DNA of 64,000 nt from Rutpela maculata (Eukaryota > Arthropoda > Insecta > Coleoptera > Cerambycidae): positions 29,028,234 through 29,092,233 of the forward strand of contig OW386293.2 of assembly GCA_936432065.2 (NCBI GenBank), in the 5' to 3' direction. Made by a program: the position numbers and the translations under genes. This document shows, in pieces, positions 26,770 to 38,709 of the stretch. The notes beneath the pieces were generated by a model that was not told the origin of the DNA, searched no databases, and saw nothing but the letters and a program-made list of their open reading frames with translations. Within the stretch, counting starts at the first letter, position 1; every line of letters starts with the position of its first letter.

Positions 26770-27119
26770 CAAGAGCAGATCCAGAAAGGTTACTGGGGAG
26801 GGGCACTAACATTTACAAAAAATTTTTTCGCCTCGGAATCTAAAAAATTTTTATCGCCTCATGGGGGTGGGGGGAATTTAGTGCAACTGAAAATCCAAGA
26901 AAAAAATTTTTTCGCTCGCCTCGGAATCTGAAAAAAATTTATCGCCTCATGGGGGGGGGGGGGTGGTGCAAATTAAAATCCGGGCACAAATTTTTTCGCC
27001 TCATACACGGGAGTGCTATTAGAAATCCAAAAAAAATTGTCGCCTTGAAAAAGTAACGAATACTTTTCTCGGGGGGGGAGCAATTGCCCCTACTGCCCCC
27101 CCCCCCGGACCCGCCCTTG
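26770..27119. mobile_element. hAT-type MITE with 8-bp target duplication
   Basis: Terminal repeats CAAGAGCAGATCCAG and CTGGACCCGCCCTTG-like (CCGGACCCGCCCTTG) are flanked by perfect TTCTCAGC copies at 26762-26769 and 27120-27127. The interior has two to three tandem repeats of a TTTTTTCGCCTC...ATCGCCTCATGGGGG unit and poly-G/C runs. The 8-bp duplication points to the hAT superfamily. Confidence 0.75.
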
Positions 27120-27232
27120 TTCTCAGCACTTTATGAGCTGTCGATTAAAGCAAATTTTACAAAATTTCTTTTACATTTTTGAAATCTACTGGTTGAATAT
27201 GGTCCATTTTGTATTAGATATTCTATTTATTA

Positions 27233-27377
27233 AAGAAAGAACGAAAGGAAAGGAAGAAAGGGAGAAAGGAAGAAAGGAAGAAAGGAAGAAAGGAAGAAAG
27301 GAAGAAAGGAAGAAAGGAAGAAAGGAAGAAAGGAAGAAAGGGAGAAAGGAAGAAAGGGAGAAAGGAAGAAAGGAATA
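27233..27377. repeat. GGAAGAAA-type microsatellite
   Basis: This is a tandem GAAAGGAA/GGAGAAA array of about 145 bp ending in AATAAATAAATAAA. It gives an artefactual Lys/Glu/Arg/Gly reading frame. Confidence 0.9.
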
Positions 27378-27839
27378 AATAAATAAACTATTAGCATTAA
27401 GCTCTTTACTAGGAAAGTGTAAAAGAAAGTGTAAAAAATATAATTTTAAGTTGTCAAGTGAGTGGTGAAAAATAATATATATATATCTTGGGACGTGCGA
27501 TTAGTAATTTTGTGAGAAGTGACTAATTTCGAACATAATCCAGAACTCCATAATGTTTTTGGTGTAATGCAATAAAACAAATCAAAAAGGGAAAGGAAAG
27601 AAAGAGAAGTAAATCACATATCACAGATAAGTGTTGTTAATCTTTAACGTTTTATTCGTATCTGTATTAATAAGAGTATGTTTTGTGGTATTACATGTTC
27701 TTTTGCATTATAAATGTCATAATATAATATTGAAAAGCTTCAAACTACTTTCTTAGAAAATAGTGTAAGAGAAAAAAATCTCAGAAGTGTTTATATATCC
27801 AATCCCTTGAAAACGTCGACTGCTGTCACCATAAATTTA

Positions 27840-28230
27840 TGGTAGGGCAATAAATTACACCGGTACACAAAAAAAGGCGTGAACCTGAAACAAAACTTGT
27901 CAAAACGTACGTATTTTTGTGCGCTGAATCCGAATCTGCCACCAGACCAGACAATCGATGAAAGTCCAACGTTTTTCTTGAAAACTGGTTACGTTTGACT
28001 TCCATCGAATGTAGAAAAAAATTCCGATGACATAGGGCAAATCTGATGGCGGATTCAGATTCAACGCATAAAAATACAAATGTTTTGATAAGTTTTGTTT
28101 CACGCACACAAAAAAAATTGTGAACCTGAAACAAAACCTGTCAAAATATAAGTATTTTTATGCACTGAATCCGAATCTGCCATCAGATATGGCCTATGTC
28201 ATTGGAATTTTTTTCTACATTCGATGAAAG
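27840..28230. repeat. Imperfect inverted/direct repeat block
   Basis: A phrase containing GTGAACCTGAAACAAAACTTGTC and GCACTGAATCCGAATCTGCC occurs forward at ~27875-27945 and again at ~28118-28185. A reversed partner lies at ~28015-28110. It appears to be a decayed fold-back element and is non-coding. Confidence 0.5.
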
Positions 28231-28701
28231 TAAATCAATCAATCTATCAATCAATCAGTATTAAGCTCTACTCAAATATTTTAATAACGCATTTCGGCAC
28301 ACAATATACTATTAGTAAAGAAACTACGGTACATCATTATCCCCATCGAATGGATTCCTATAGCGAATTATCTTAGAATGTTGGCTAATCAATTATTATG
28401 TTATTATTATTAATATACAATAATACAATTCATCGTTTAAACCGCAAAAGACCTCCCATCTGGTCGATAACAGTCTACTAGATATTGCGATTACATCGAT
28501 GTGTTGTTTACATTTCATTAAATAAATGAATTGAAATACAAAGGTCAGGAATTGAAAAAACCGTTAACTGATATTGAAATCGATTTTCTAAACTTACGGC
28601 AGTTCAATGATCAATAAACCTATTTGTTTGTATTGTGTGAAGAAATTCAATAAAAAAAAATTGGAATCTTGTTATAAGAACTTTTTTGAAAATGCCCTTA
28701 A
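28231..28701. other. Non-coding AT-rich region
   Basis: No gene or repeat structure was recognised apart from short ATCAATCA runs near 28230-28260. Confidence 0.35.
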
Positions 28702-29787
28702 TCTATATCTATAAATAAAAGTATCCTGACTGACTGACTGACTCACTGACTGATCTATCAACGCACAGGTCAAACCGCTGGGTCTAGAAACTTCAAATTT
28801 TGCATAGAGGTTCCTCGAATGACGTAGGCAACCACTAAAAAGGGATTTTTCGAAATTGGACCTTTAAGAGGGTTGAAATTTTAGGCTTTTTCGGAAATTG
28901 TTAAATCTAGATGCGTGAAATTTGGCAGAAATATTTTTTGTTGAAATCTATTAGATACGTGTAAGACGAAATTTCGATTTTCACTTTTTGAAGGGGTGAA
29001 AACGGTGGTTGTAGATGGTTTAAACCGCATCCGTATTTTTGAAATCGCGTGAGTCAGAAACGTGATTATTCGAGCGATGTACTCTTCTGAAGAAATAAGA
29101 AGACACGTATTCGACGGTTTTCAAAAAGAGACCTCTCCGAGCAGGTGAACGGGGAGATTTTTAAGCTTTTCGGAAACGGTTAGACCTAGAAGCATGAAAT
29201 TTGACAGAAATACTATATATTGAAATCTATTAGACACGAGTAAGACGAAATTTCGATTTTAATTTTTGGAAGGGGTTAAAACGGGGGTGGTAGATGGTCT
29301 AAAGTCAGAAACGCGTTATTCCAGCGATGGGCTCTTATGAGGAAATACGGAAACGGTTCTCAAAAAGAGTGGACAGGGAGAGGGATGTTTTTAAGAATGA
29401 AATTTGACATATATCCGCCCGTGTGCTTTACTGTCGATTAATATAATTATTTTTTCGTTTAACTCGTTCTAACACAAAAATAGAATAATTAGTTGTTATC
29501 AAATTGCGATGCGTAGTGAGTTCCATGAATGCGCAGATTTCCTCAAGTACAATGGATGCGCAGAGGGTTTCCCCGAGTACCATGGATGAGCAGAAGTTTT
29601 CTTTGATTGCAAAGAATGCGCAGTGAGCTTCACCGGATACCATGGATGCTCAGTGCACTTCCTGAGTACTATAGGAGTATTCAGTGAGTATGTAGTACTT
29701 CTTTATAAGCATAAGTTAGTATGTCAATGTTGTTAATTAAACGAGCAAAAAGTCTTCCACGCGAACGAAGTCGCGGGCATCAGCTAG
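28702..29787 (+). mobile_element. Non-autonomous Helitron (~1.1 kb)
   Basis: It starts TCTATATCTATAAATAAAAG after an A. It ends with a short GC hairpin (GCGAACGAAGTCGC) about ten bases before CTAG, followed by T, the classic Helitron 3' end and A/T target. A GACT-repeat run at ~28729-28750 follows the 5' end. It encodes no Rep/helicase. Its interior contains two diverged copies of a ~180-bp unit (about 28880-29060 and 29150-29310). Confidence 0.75.
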
Positions 29788-29859
29788 TATCATACAAATT
29801 TTAAAAACTTGATACTAGTCGGGGAGCCCTCCCTAGCTGTACGTGCACCCCCCGCCCGA

Positions 29860-30920
29860 TCCTTGGGGACAATGTTTTTCATAAAGATTGAAGCCTAAGG
29901 AACAATTTAAGACATATTCTAAAAAAAAACTGGCTGTACTTTCAAAATGGCGGCCATATATTAAAAAAAAACTGTTGCCAATGTTGTTTTTGTCATTTAA
30001 CACAAAAACTAAAAAAGATGGACAAAAACTTTCTTCACAAAAAACAATTTTGTACCTGTATAATATTTTGATAGGAGTTACCATTTTCCAGATAAATGAG
30101 TCCAAAATTAAGAAAACATGGAAATTCATATATCGGTAAATCACTTAGAGGAAATAACTGTGACAATTATTTTAAGGCGTATAATATAACTTTATATTAT
30201 TAACATAAAAATTAAATAAAATAAACTGAAAAAAATTAATAATAATAATAATATAATTTGCAGACATTTATCTCGAAAACGGCAACAGTGGTATCTGGAA
30301 AACGGTAACTCCTATCCAAATATTGTATAGGAACAAAATTGTAGAAAATTTTATACACTTTGTTTTTTGTGCAGAAAGTTTTTCTCCATCTTTTTTAGTT
30401 TTTGTATTAAATGACCAAGAACAATATTTGCATTTTTTTTAAACGGACGCCATTTTGAAAGTACAGCCAGCTTTTTTTTTAGGACATGTCTTAAATAGTT
30501 CCTTAGGCTTTAATCTTTATGAAAAACATTGTCCCCAAGGATCGGGGGGTTGCACGGACAGTTAGGGTGGGCTTCAGTAGTGTTACGTTTTGTATTGAAT
30601 TTTATATTTTATTTTAAGAGATTAATCATTTGTCTGGAAAATGGTAACTCCAATGCAAATATTATATAGAAACAAAATTGTAGAAAATTTTATGTACTTT
30701 ATTTTTTGTACAGAAAGTTTTTCTCCATCTTTTTTAGTTTTTGTGTTAAATGACAAAAACCATATCTGCAAATTTTGTTTTTTTTTACGGACACCATTTT
30801 GAAAGTGCAGCCAATTTTTTTTTTAGGACATATCTTAAATTGTTCCTTAGGCTTTAATCTTTATGAAAAACTTTGTCCTAAAGGATCGGGGGGGGGGGGG
30901 TGCACGGACACTTAGGGTTG
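29860..30920. repeat. Three copies of a ~300-bp repeat, one inverted relative to the others
   Basis: A unit containing GACAATGTTTTTCATAAAGA, a TTTCAAAATGGCGGCC phrase and a GGAGTTACCATTTTCCAGA phrase occurs at about 29870-30100. It is reversed at about 30285-30545 and 30635-30890. Each is bounded by a GATCGGGGGG-type stretch. No coding content was seen. Confidence 0.6.
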
Positions 30921-31224
30921 GCTCCCGTAGTATATTACATTATTTTTTAATGCCGTATTTACTGCATGTAATTCACTGACTAGCATCCATACCATCAATG
31001 AAGCTGAAGAAGCTGTGGATTACTTTACTTGTAGTCAGAGAACAATAATTAGTTAGTTAATTTTTACCTTTATGGCATGACAAATAAATCGATCGAAATG
31101 TTTCTGACTACATACACATTTAAGGTGGGTTAAGTTAAGGGTTAAGCATTTCCGTGTACAGAACTAGGAAGCCCTATTTACAATTTTAGTCGTCTATTTA
31201 AGCAACATATTTTACAAAAAAAAA
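30921..31224. other. Non-coding spacer
   Basis: No gene or repeat boundary is recognised here. Confidence 0.3.
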
Positions 31225-34200
31225 CTGCAATTTTTGCAGAGGACATCAAACTTTCCGTGCATGTCCAGATCCATTGTCAACGTTTAGGAAGGGGAGCCAC
31301 CTGAAACCTATCCCCCTAACAAAATGGCCCACATAAAATTTAAATTATTTTAATATAATAAACTTAGGCGTCTAGTTATATGTTTCTAAGGATGCTGAAT
31401 TAAAAAAATGGCTCTAAAACGTTGTCAGAAGTCCATAGAACGAAATATTCAACATGGCGACCAAAATGACCACCACAAAATTTAAGTTTTATATTTCATT
31501 AACAATTAATTTTTTTAATTTATTTTCAAGGAGTGTATCAAGGCAATGTTGCCGTGGTTTTTTTCTACTAGACCATGTTCACTATGCAAGATGGCTGACC
31601 GTCCATGTAAAGGACTTGGAGGAGCTTCCATTACGTTCATCAGCAGTGCATGCCGAGTTTAAGGCAGGAAATTTTGTTATACGGAAGTCGTCCAACCCCT
31701 TTTCTGTTATTGTAGTAGACTTGCTGCATTGCGGAGGTGGGCTATGGCAGGTCCCAAAATACATAGATTAGTTAATGAATTCACAAGTCAACCAAAATCA
31801 CAGTCCCGACAGAAACCATTGCATCATGAACAGTACCCTTCTCTTCAAGAAAAGTTCGTGGGTGAGATCGATAAGTTGAAGACAAGCTTCAAGAGTGCTG
31901 GTAATCTTTTGAGGAAATCTTAGGTGATCTAATATCACTGGAAAATCGCACTGTTTCTGATGCGGAATCAGTAAGAATGCTGAGAGATTCTGAACGAAAA
32001 GGTATTGAACTGTACCAATCATTTGTTTTTGAAAGACTTGTTCAAGGATCCACTCTGAGTATCTTTGCACCTATGACGGCACATAGACTGAGAATTTTTA
32101 AACCTAAGAAAATTATCGATACTGAAAAAAGCACTATTAAGAATCTGCGAAGTGACGTACATCTCTTTCAGAGATCTCTGTTAGTATGAACAGAAAACTT
32201 GACATGCAAAGTTTCTTCAATTTTTTCAATGTTTAAGCCTTGAAGAACTATGGATTTCATTGAACTTTGGACAGAAATAGAGATACATTCCTGCTCACAC
32301 CATTGCCATAGCGCTTGGTTCAGAGAAATCGGTCGCTCTGAGGGGCTTCCACGCATTCACATGATGTGATACTATTTCAGCATTTGCATACCATGGTAAA
32401 CTCAGAGCCTGGAACACATGGGAGTACCACGATAAAGTTACTTCTGCTTTTACTGCAATAGGCCCGTACAGCATTTTTTTTTTAATTTTAGAAATCGAAA
32501 GTAGAACACTTTTTAAGGCAATTCCCAAATTTGTAGGTTTTTATTCGGACGTTTAAGCCCTTAAATAAATTACCAAAGTTGGACTGCGCGAAAACGAGGT
32601 GGAGCTTCGCGTGACGTCACTTTTAGATGCTGATCAGGCGACAATCGAGATTTAATAATTAAAAACTTTGCAGGTGAAATAAAATGAAATTTTAAGAAGA
32701 AAAGGTTCTATGCAACTTTTCATAAAAATTGATAGTCTTTGAGTTATAAAGACTTGAAAATTGGGATTTTAGCTTAAAAAAAAGGCACCTCAAAACAATA
32801 TTCGTCAAATAACTCGAAAAGAATTACAATGAGTGAAAACATGCTAGAGATAAGAAAGCTACTAAATTGAGGATGAATTTTGTTTTTTTCTAACTTCTGT
32901 AGAGTTAATGGTTTCGGAGATCTGGAAGTATTAAGGTGGCGTCCGAACGTCTATAAGATGAAGTATTTAGTTTAAATGTTAAATATCTCAGAAACTATAG
33001 CACTTACGTCAAAAGCGGTAAGAATAAAAATGAAAGACTATTAATTAGGCTTTCACATGTTTTTTTTCTATTTCTATAGCATAAAAAACAAAGAAGTTAT
33101 GACAGAAACAATGTACTTTTTCAATTTTTGTTTATGCAAAATGACGTCACGAATCGGCGAAGCGCTTTGTACTGAAACCCAATCTTTAACATTGTATATC
33201 TAAGGATTAGATATACTTATGAAGCTGAAATTTTAACAGTTTATCTAGATGATCGAATTCTATTGAATACCATAAAAAAATAACGAAAAGAAATGATCGG
33301 TAACAAGCCAATTCAAGTCCACTTCCAGAACTGCAAACGGATATTGTTAAATTACTTTTGTATTTTATCTAAGTAATCAGCTGTCATTAATATATATGAA
33401 TTGTGACATTACAATTTTGTCAAAGAAGCATCACTCTTCAATTATATACATAAATCATCATCAATTAAAAGAAATACAGTCCAAACTCTCATTCATTCCA
33501 AAAAGAGAAAATCAAGGCTTTCAGCCTCAACAGATATGCTCCATGAGCCAGAACAATTTGTAGTTTGCATGTATCACAAAAATCCTTGGGCATGACTCTG
33601 AATAAGGCGAGACATATTCTTTCTAGTTCTGAAGAGAAACTGTTTGACCGACTTCTTCCAACATCAGAAGTACTCCGACAGCATGCTTTGAGAACTGCCA
33701 GGGCGACCATATTTGGGGTCAGTGCATGAACCCACATGCGGACATTCCCACTCCAGATAATTGCGGATGGACGAAATTTGAGTTAAACTGGCTAGTGAAG
33801 TGGACATTTCTTACCACGATATGGCAGGGCTGTCGTGTGTAAAGTGCAGATGCAAAGCAGCGTGCTCTTCAAGTTCAAGTTGCAGCTGTAGACGCTCCCT
33901 AGTAGAATATGTACCTCCCCTATGTGTCAATTGCAAAAATTGCACCAACACGACTAGATAAGTTATTTGTTTTCAGCGTGAAACAAATTAATTGATTTCA
34001 CAAATGATAGCGGTACATGCTAAATATTTTTTTGATACCAATGATGCAATGTTATGATGGTTTTACCTTTTCAGCCAGGGACAGACGGAAGAACATACCC
34101 CGCACAATATGGTGATAGATGATGTGATCATAGACGAAATGCTCGTAGATGATGTAGAATTGTAGAAGAATCTGTGTTTTGATTGGATTTGCATACCAAC

Positions 34201-34665
34201 CAATATTTTACATTTCACTTTGTTTTCCAAATTTTTGTGGCGTTTCTTTAAAAATATTTGTCTTTTATTTACTACATCCTCTAATTAGAAGTCAACTATT
34301 ACCTCCATCATACAACTTAAAATTTATAAAAAAACATTAAATAGTATTTCATCAGCCGAAAAAGAAAAAAAAATCACGTTACAATTATTACTGTCTTTTA
34401 TAACTGTGGTCATGTTGGATATTTTGTCCTATGGACTTCTGACAACGTTTTAGAGCTTCTTTTTTAATTCAGCATCCATAAAAACATAATTAGGTACCTA
34501 AGTTTATTATATTGAAATAATTTAAAAAATTTAAATTTTATGGGGGTCATTTTGGGAAACATGACCGCCATTTTGTTAAAGGGATAGGTTTCAGGTGGCT
34601 CCCCTTTCTAAACGTTGATAATGGGTCTGAACAGGATGTATGGCAAGTTTGGTGTTACATGGTAA
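31225..34665. mobile_element. Long-TIR DNA element carrying a broken nuclease/Cys-rich gene (Academ-like, tentative)
   Basis: Arms at about 31225-31465 and 34405-34665 are reverse complements (for example AACGTTTAGG/CTAAACGTT, and TCAGGTGGCTCCCCT at 34595 reversed at 31290). Between them lies a decayed plus-strand gene (31560-33960). The long TIRs, size and gene type suggest an Academ-type transposon. No clean target duplication was found, so the superfamily is uncertain. Confidence 0.5.
31560..33960 (+). pseudogene. Broken transposon gene: nuclease-like domain and Cys-rich tail
   Basis: Frame-broken pieces run in order on the plus strand. YARWLTVHVKDLEELPLR is near 31585, LRRWAMAGPKIHRLVNEF near 31733 and RKGIELYQSFVFERL near 31998. 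FHAFT-CDTISAF is near 32350 and HALRTARATIFG near 33690. The Cys-rich tail CVKCRCKAACSSSSSCSCRR is near 33840. A ~1-kb non-coding stretch (about 32490-33490) interrupts it. The same family appears at 46091-46905. Several frameshifts and stops make it non-functional. Confidence 0.55.
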
Positions 34666-35289
34666 AAATGACAAAAGAGCTCCACGAATAGTCTTAAATC
34701 TCAATAAACCTAATTAAATATAAACATTCAAGTATATAGCGCGTAAACACAGAGTTAACAATACTTTCCATTGAAAATCACCCTCATGAGTGGGTGGAAA
34801 CTACCCCTCATACAACAAGAAACTTTAAAAAATGCAGTGATTGCAAAAATAGCTTACGATGTTTTTTTGGAAAGAGTGAGTAACTGCATTAGTTCCGATG
34901 CGATGCTCAAAATCTACCCCCATAGAGTGGCGGAAACCACCCCTCGATTAAAATTGCAAGGACAGTCGGGAAAAAAAATGTGTCATCGTGATTTCTATTT
35001 TAATCGATGCTAAAATTGGCTAAAGATATGCAGCACTGCAGTTTGGAGGTGAATACTTGCATTGCACCAAAGTCATTCAGTGACATCCCCATGAGAGAGT
35101 GAAAATTACTCCTCGCATAACAAGAAATTCAAAAAATAGTTGCATTATATTTTAGAAAAGCTCAAAACATCTGCATTTTCTTATTTAAGAAGAATCTTTG
35201 ACAACGTATTTGGAAAGTACCCATATTATGAAGTAGCAAAAATTTACCAGTAGTTTTAATTCAATTAAATTTATTCTTTCTTTTTGTAA

Positions 35290-35767
35290 TATCTTTTGGA
35301 TTTGTTTTCGAATGATCTTCTGACCGACTGCCGTTTATGCTTTTCAGATGTCTCTTTTTTTAAGGACCAACCAGTAATCTGCCATCATGTGTTCGTCCCA
35401 TCTTCCTTTTTTCCATTTCTGATATGTCTTGGTGAAAGCGTTCACACTACTCTTCACTGTAGTCGCCTAAATATTCTGGGAAATAATCAAGATGGGAATC
35501 GAGAAAATGAAGTTTCAAGCTCATATTGCACCCTAAAGATTTGAAATTTTTAATCATTTCTGCAACAAATTTTGTATCATTTCTATCTATTTTATTACCC
35601 AGAAAATCATGTGCTATTTTTTTGAAACTTAGCCACGCATTTTTCTTAACTTGATTCAGTTTAGTTATGAATATAATATCATCTTTCATAACTTTTCGAA
35701 TCTGCGGTTCATCGAAAATTCCCGCATTTAATTTTGCGTCAGAAATTTCAGGAAATTTTAGCTTCAA
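35290..35767 (-). pseudogene. Fragment of a repeat-borne ORF family (copy 1 of 3)
   Basis: The minus-strand frame at 35447-35767 reads FPEISDAKLNAGIFDEPQIR near its start and FLDSHLDYFPEYLGDYSEE at its end. It continues after a stop and a frameshift to about 35290 with a Glu/Met-rich tail. The same protein, longer, lies at 48608-49859, and another fragment at 52593-53050. No catalytic motif was recognised. Confidence 0.6.
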
Positions 35768-36474
35768 GTATTTGAAGCATTAGCCTTCTTTATCAAGTGC
35801 TTTCTACCCCAGTTCCCTGAGGCCCAACCTACATTTAACCAGTTCCGGAATACGCGGACGAACTGGCACTCGCTCCAAGCAGTAAGGTCTCCGACATCCT
35901 TACCCATGGCGCACTTCCTGATCAAGGCTCGAAAGGGCTGGCTTCAGGAAGCCTATGATAGCGACAACCGCGGCAGAGCGAACTCAAAGCAGCTTATCGA
36001 CTTATTGACCAAATGAGTAATCAATAAGATCCACTAGCACGACCAGCAGTGCTATCATAGATCCAGTCATAACAAAAAAAAAACAACTTAACAATATAAC
36101 AGAGAAAAAAGGTAATAACAGAAACAATGAACGTCCCAATAAAGAGCCCAACTTGACATATACTTAATCCGCATTCAACACTCGTATGCGGTTGTCAATG
36201 CGCCACCTGGTCAAAAAACTATACAGCGTGATCTACCAAGAAATGCGGAAAATAAAATGGTGTACTAGTCTTCAATGTGGGAAAGCCTCTGCAAAATTTT
36301 AGAGGGTTCTAAGGTAATTTAGTATATTAAATTATTAGCAAATTTGCAAAGATACACTACTGATATTGAGTAAGTCCTGACCTACTCCTGAATAGGTCGA
36401 CGAACTTACCTGTGAAAGAACGTATTCGAGTTGTATACATTTCCTTAATTGGCATACAAAGTGAAGCGGCCACA

Positions 36475-36600
36475 CAATCCAGCGGCAGGGAGCCAACATT
36501 GTCGGTTCGCTTTGAAGATAATTGGAATTCCAGCGGACCAGTTCACTTTTACGAATGAGTTCAAAGCATGCCGACAAGGCTGGCTCCCTGCCGCTGGATC
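36475..36600. mobile_element. Small TIR MITE (copy 1)
   Basis: Inverted ends ATCCAGCGGCAGGGAGCCA and TGGCTCCCTGCCGCTGGAT flank a conserved ~85-bp core (GCTTTGAAGATAATTGGAAT). A second copy lies at 47971-48090. It is non-coding. Confidence 0.7.
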
Positions 36601-37422
36601 GTGAGTAGACCCCTTTAGAGAGTTGCGCTTTTTGCTTCCGGTCGAACAATAGAGACACCGCCGTGTCATTGACCGGTTTAACTAAATATCTCGTATATCT
36701 GCTTGTCGTTTCAGCATGTCTTCGATTTATTTCGCTATTTTTGTAGTGTGATTTGATTAAAACCAAAAAGTCACTTCTATCTTATCCAGCTTTGCTGTCA
36801 GTAGTGCCAATCCCAAGTGTGATAAAGTGATATGGTTGTACCGCGTTACGTTAGATTAGTTAAAATCATTGACTGCGCATTTCTACAAAAAAATAAGGTA
36901 ATTTTTTGGTCATTTTTTTCCAATTTTTCATTCTTTTAACTCCTTTCAGTGAGGACAACCTACTGTTAAATTTTCCGCATGTCATGGCAGATCACGTTGT
37001 ATAGTCAGAAAATTACATAGATGTTTTTTCTGAATTTTTAGACGATTCTTTTTAGAGGCCATATAAATAAGTAATAGTATTTTCAGAGAATTCTTTTTAG
37101 GAGTTATCTAAGCAACTGCAATTTAAATTTAGGAGTGGTTTCCGCCACTCTATGGGGGTAGTTTTTGAGCTTCGCATCGAGACCAATGCAGTTACATACT
37201 GTTTCTAAAATAACTGGGCAAGCTAAGCTTTTTTTGCAATCACTGCAGTTTTTTTTAATTTCCTGTTGTGTGAGGGGTAGTTTTCACCCTCTCATGGGGG
37301 TGATTTTCAATGGAAAGTAGTGTTTATGTGTTTATGCGTTATATACTTAAATGTTTAATAATGTTTATATTTAATTCGATTTATTGAGATTTAAGAATAT
37401 TCGTGGAGCAATTTTTACCATG

Positions 37423-38709
37423 TTTAGGGAGTGTTTTTTAGCGCTAGGGGTTGATTTTGGATTTTTTTTTACCTCGGATTTGGATTCAATTACATAGAGA
37501 TGCAGTTGTCTCGATAGCAGTTCCAATTTTTTTTTTTGGTGGGGCTGTTATCATTTATGGAAGTATTCGTCGTCGTGTGCCATATTTGCCAAATCTAGTT
37601 CTAAATTTCGAAAGTAGCAAACACTTTTGCAATGGCAAAAATTTTTTCAAAATCCAACTTTGGCGCACTTTCGAAAAAGTATATATTTTCTTCCTTGGCC
37701 AAAAATATACTTTTATTTTCAGTACACTTTTTCATGATCATAGTATAGTTTTACTATTACGGACTTAAACATATTTTCCTAAGTGAAAATTCGGTGTACT
37801 TTGAATTCTTTGCCTGGTGCCCAGAATATTTACCAAGTGAAAATTTTTTGGGCGCAACGTGTTGTGCCTTAAATATGTTTGGTTGTGCTCTAATTGTCTT
37901 TTTATTAAGTCTTTTCTTCTGGGATGTTCTACAACAAAAACACATTTTTTAATCGAGAAATTGGAACGGAACTGATCTCATTCTCACCCGGTATATGTTA
38001 GTTAGGAAGTAATAAAGTTCCATTGCACTGCAATCTGAAGGTGATTCTAAATTTCTAAAGATTGTATTCGGTGTAGTACACCGAATACAATCTCTGCTAC
38101 CGGATCCCATTGACATATAATAAGATCTTTGCAATTAAATTTTAAGGATATTCGTACTTTGTATTATGCTTCCTTCATTTTGAGGCTGCGTGATTCAAAT
38201 TTATTAGATTTCGCATATGCGATCTCAATTCTTAAAATGCTTTCAAGGTGCTTCCAGCGCGCACCGCATTCATTAATCATACGTGTGAAAATATAAATAT
38301 TTTCTTGCCATCTTATAACGCTCATAAAAGATGTCTATCTATAAATTAGAATATCATGCAAATGTGACTAATTATGGCACACCATTATCTAAATGCTACT
38401 GTTAATTCAAAAAAAAATTAATAACCACATAATTTCTCCTGCTTCGTTGATTTATTAGATTGATACTATTTATTTATAATAAACTTTAGACATTTTTCAT
38501 TCGATGATAATCCGATCATTTAAAATAGAGTAAGTATTAAGCATTAATAGAATATTTTTATTATGTAAACTATTTGCATGTACAGTATAATACCAGAGCT
38601 TCAGAAACTGTGCTCCTATTTTAATACATATAATTATTATTAAATGTGGCACAGTTCAAAATCACCCTAACAAAATAAAGTACAGTAGACGAAGTTGAAA
38701 AAATTTTGT
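37423..38709. other. Non-coding repeat-like region
   Basis: A phrase resembling the large fold-back termini (TTTTTTTGGTGGGGCTGT) occurs near 37535-37550. A short perfect palindrome around TGTATTCGGTG/CACCGAATACA lies at 38065-38092. An AAGTGAAAATTCGGTGTACT-type phrase near 37781-37800 recurs near 45408-45425. No gene was seen. Confidence 0.35.

Larger units (their letters stand above)
34662..37422. mobile_element. Long inverted-repeat element adjoining the previous one
   Basis: About 34662-34965 and 37135-37422 are reverse complements. Shared phrases include ACATGGTAAAAAT, CTCCACGAATA-TCTTAAATC and the CCACTCTATGGGGGTAG phrase. The interior contains a broken ORF-family copy (35290-35767, minus strand) and a small MITE (36475-36600). 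It may be nested with the element on its left, since both share the junction near 34662. Confidence 0.5.

Noticed and set aside
27133..27378. Lys/Glu/Arg-rich protein
   Set aside because: It is a translation of the GGAAGAAA microsatellite.
36335..36766. 143-residue minus-strand frame
   Set aside because: It spans the small MITE at 36475-36600 and so is a repeat artefact.
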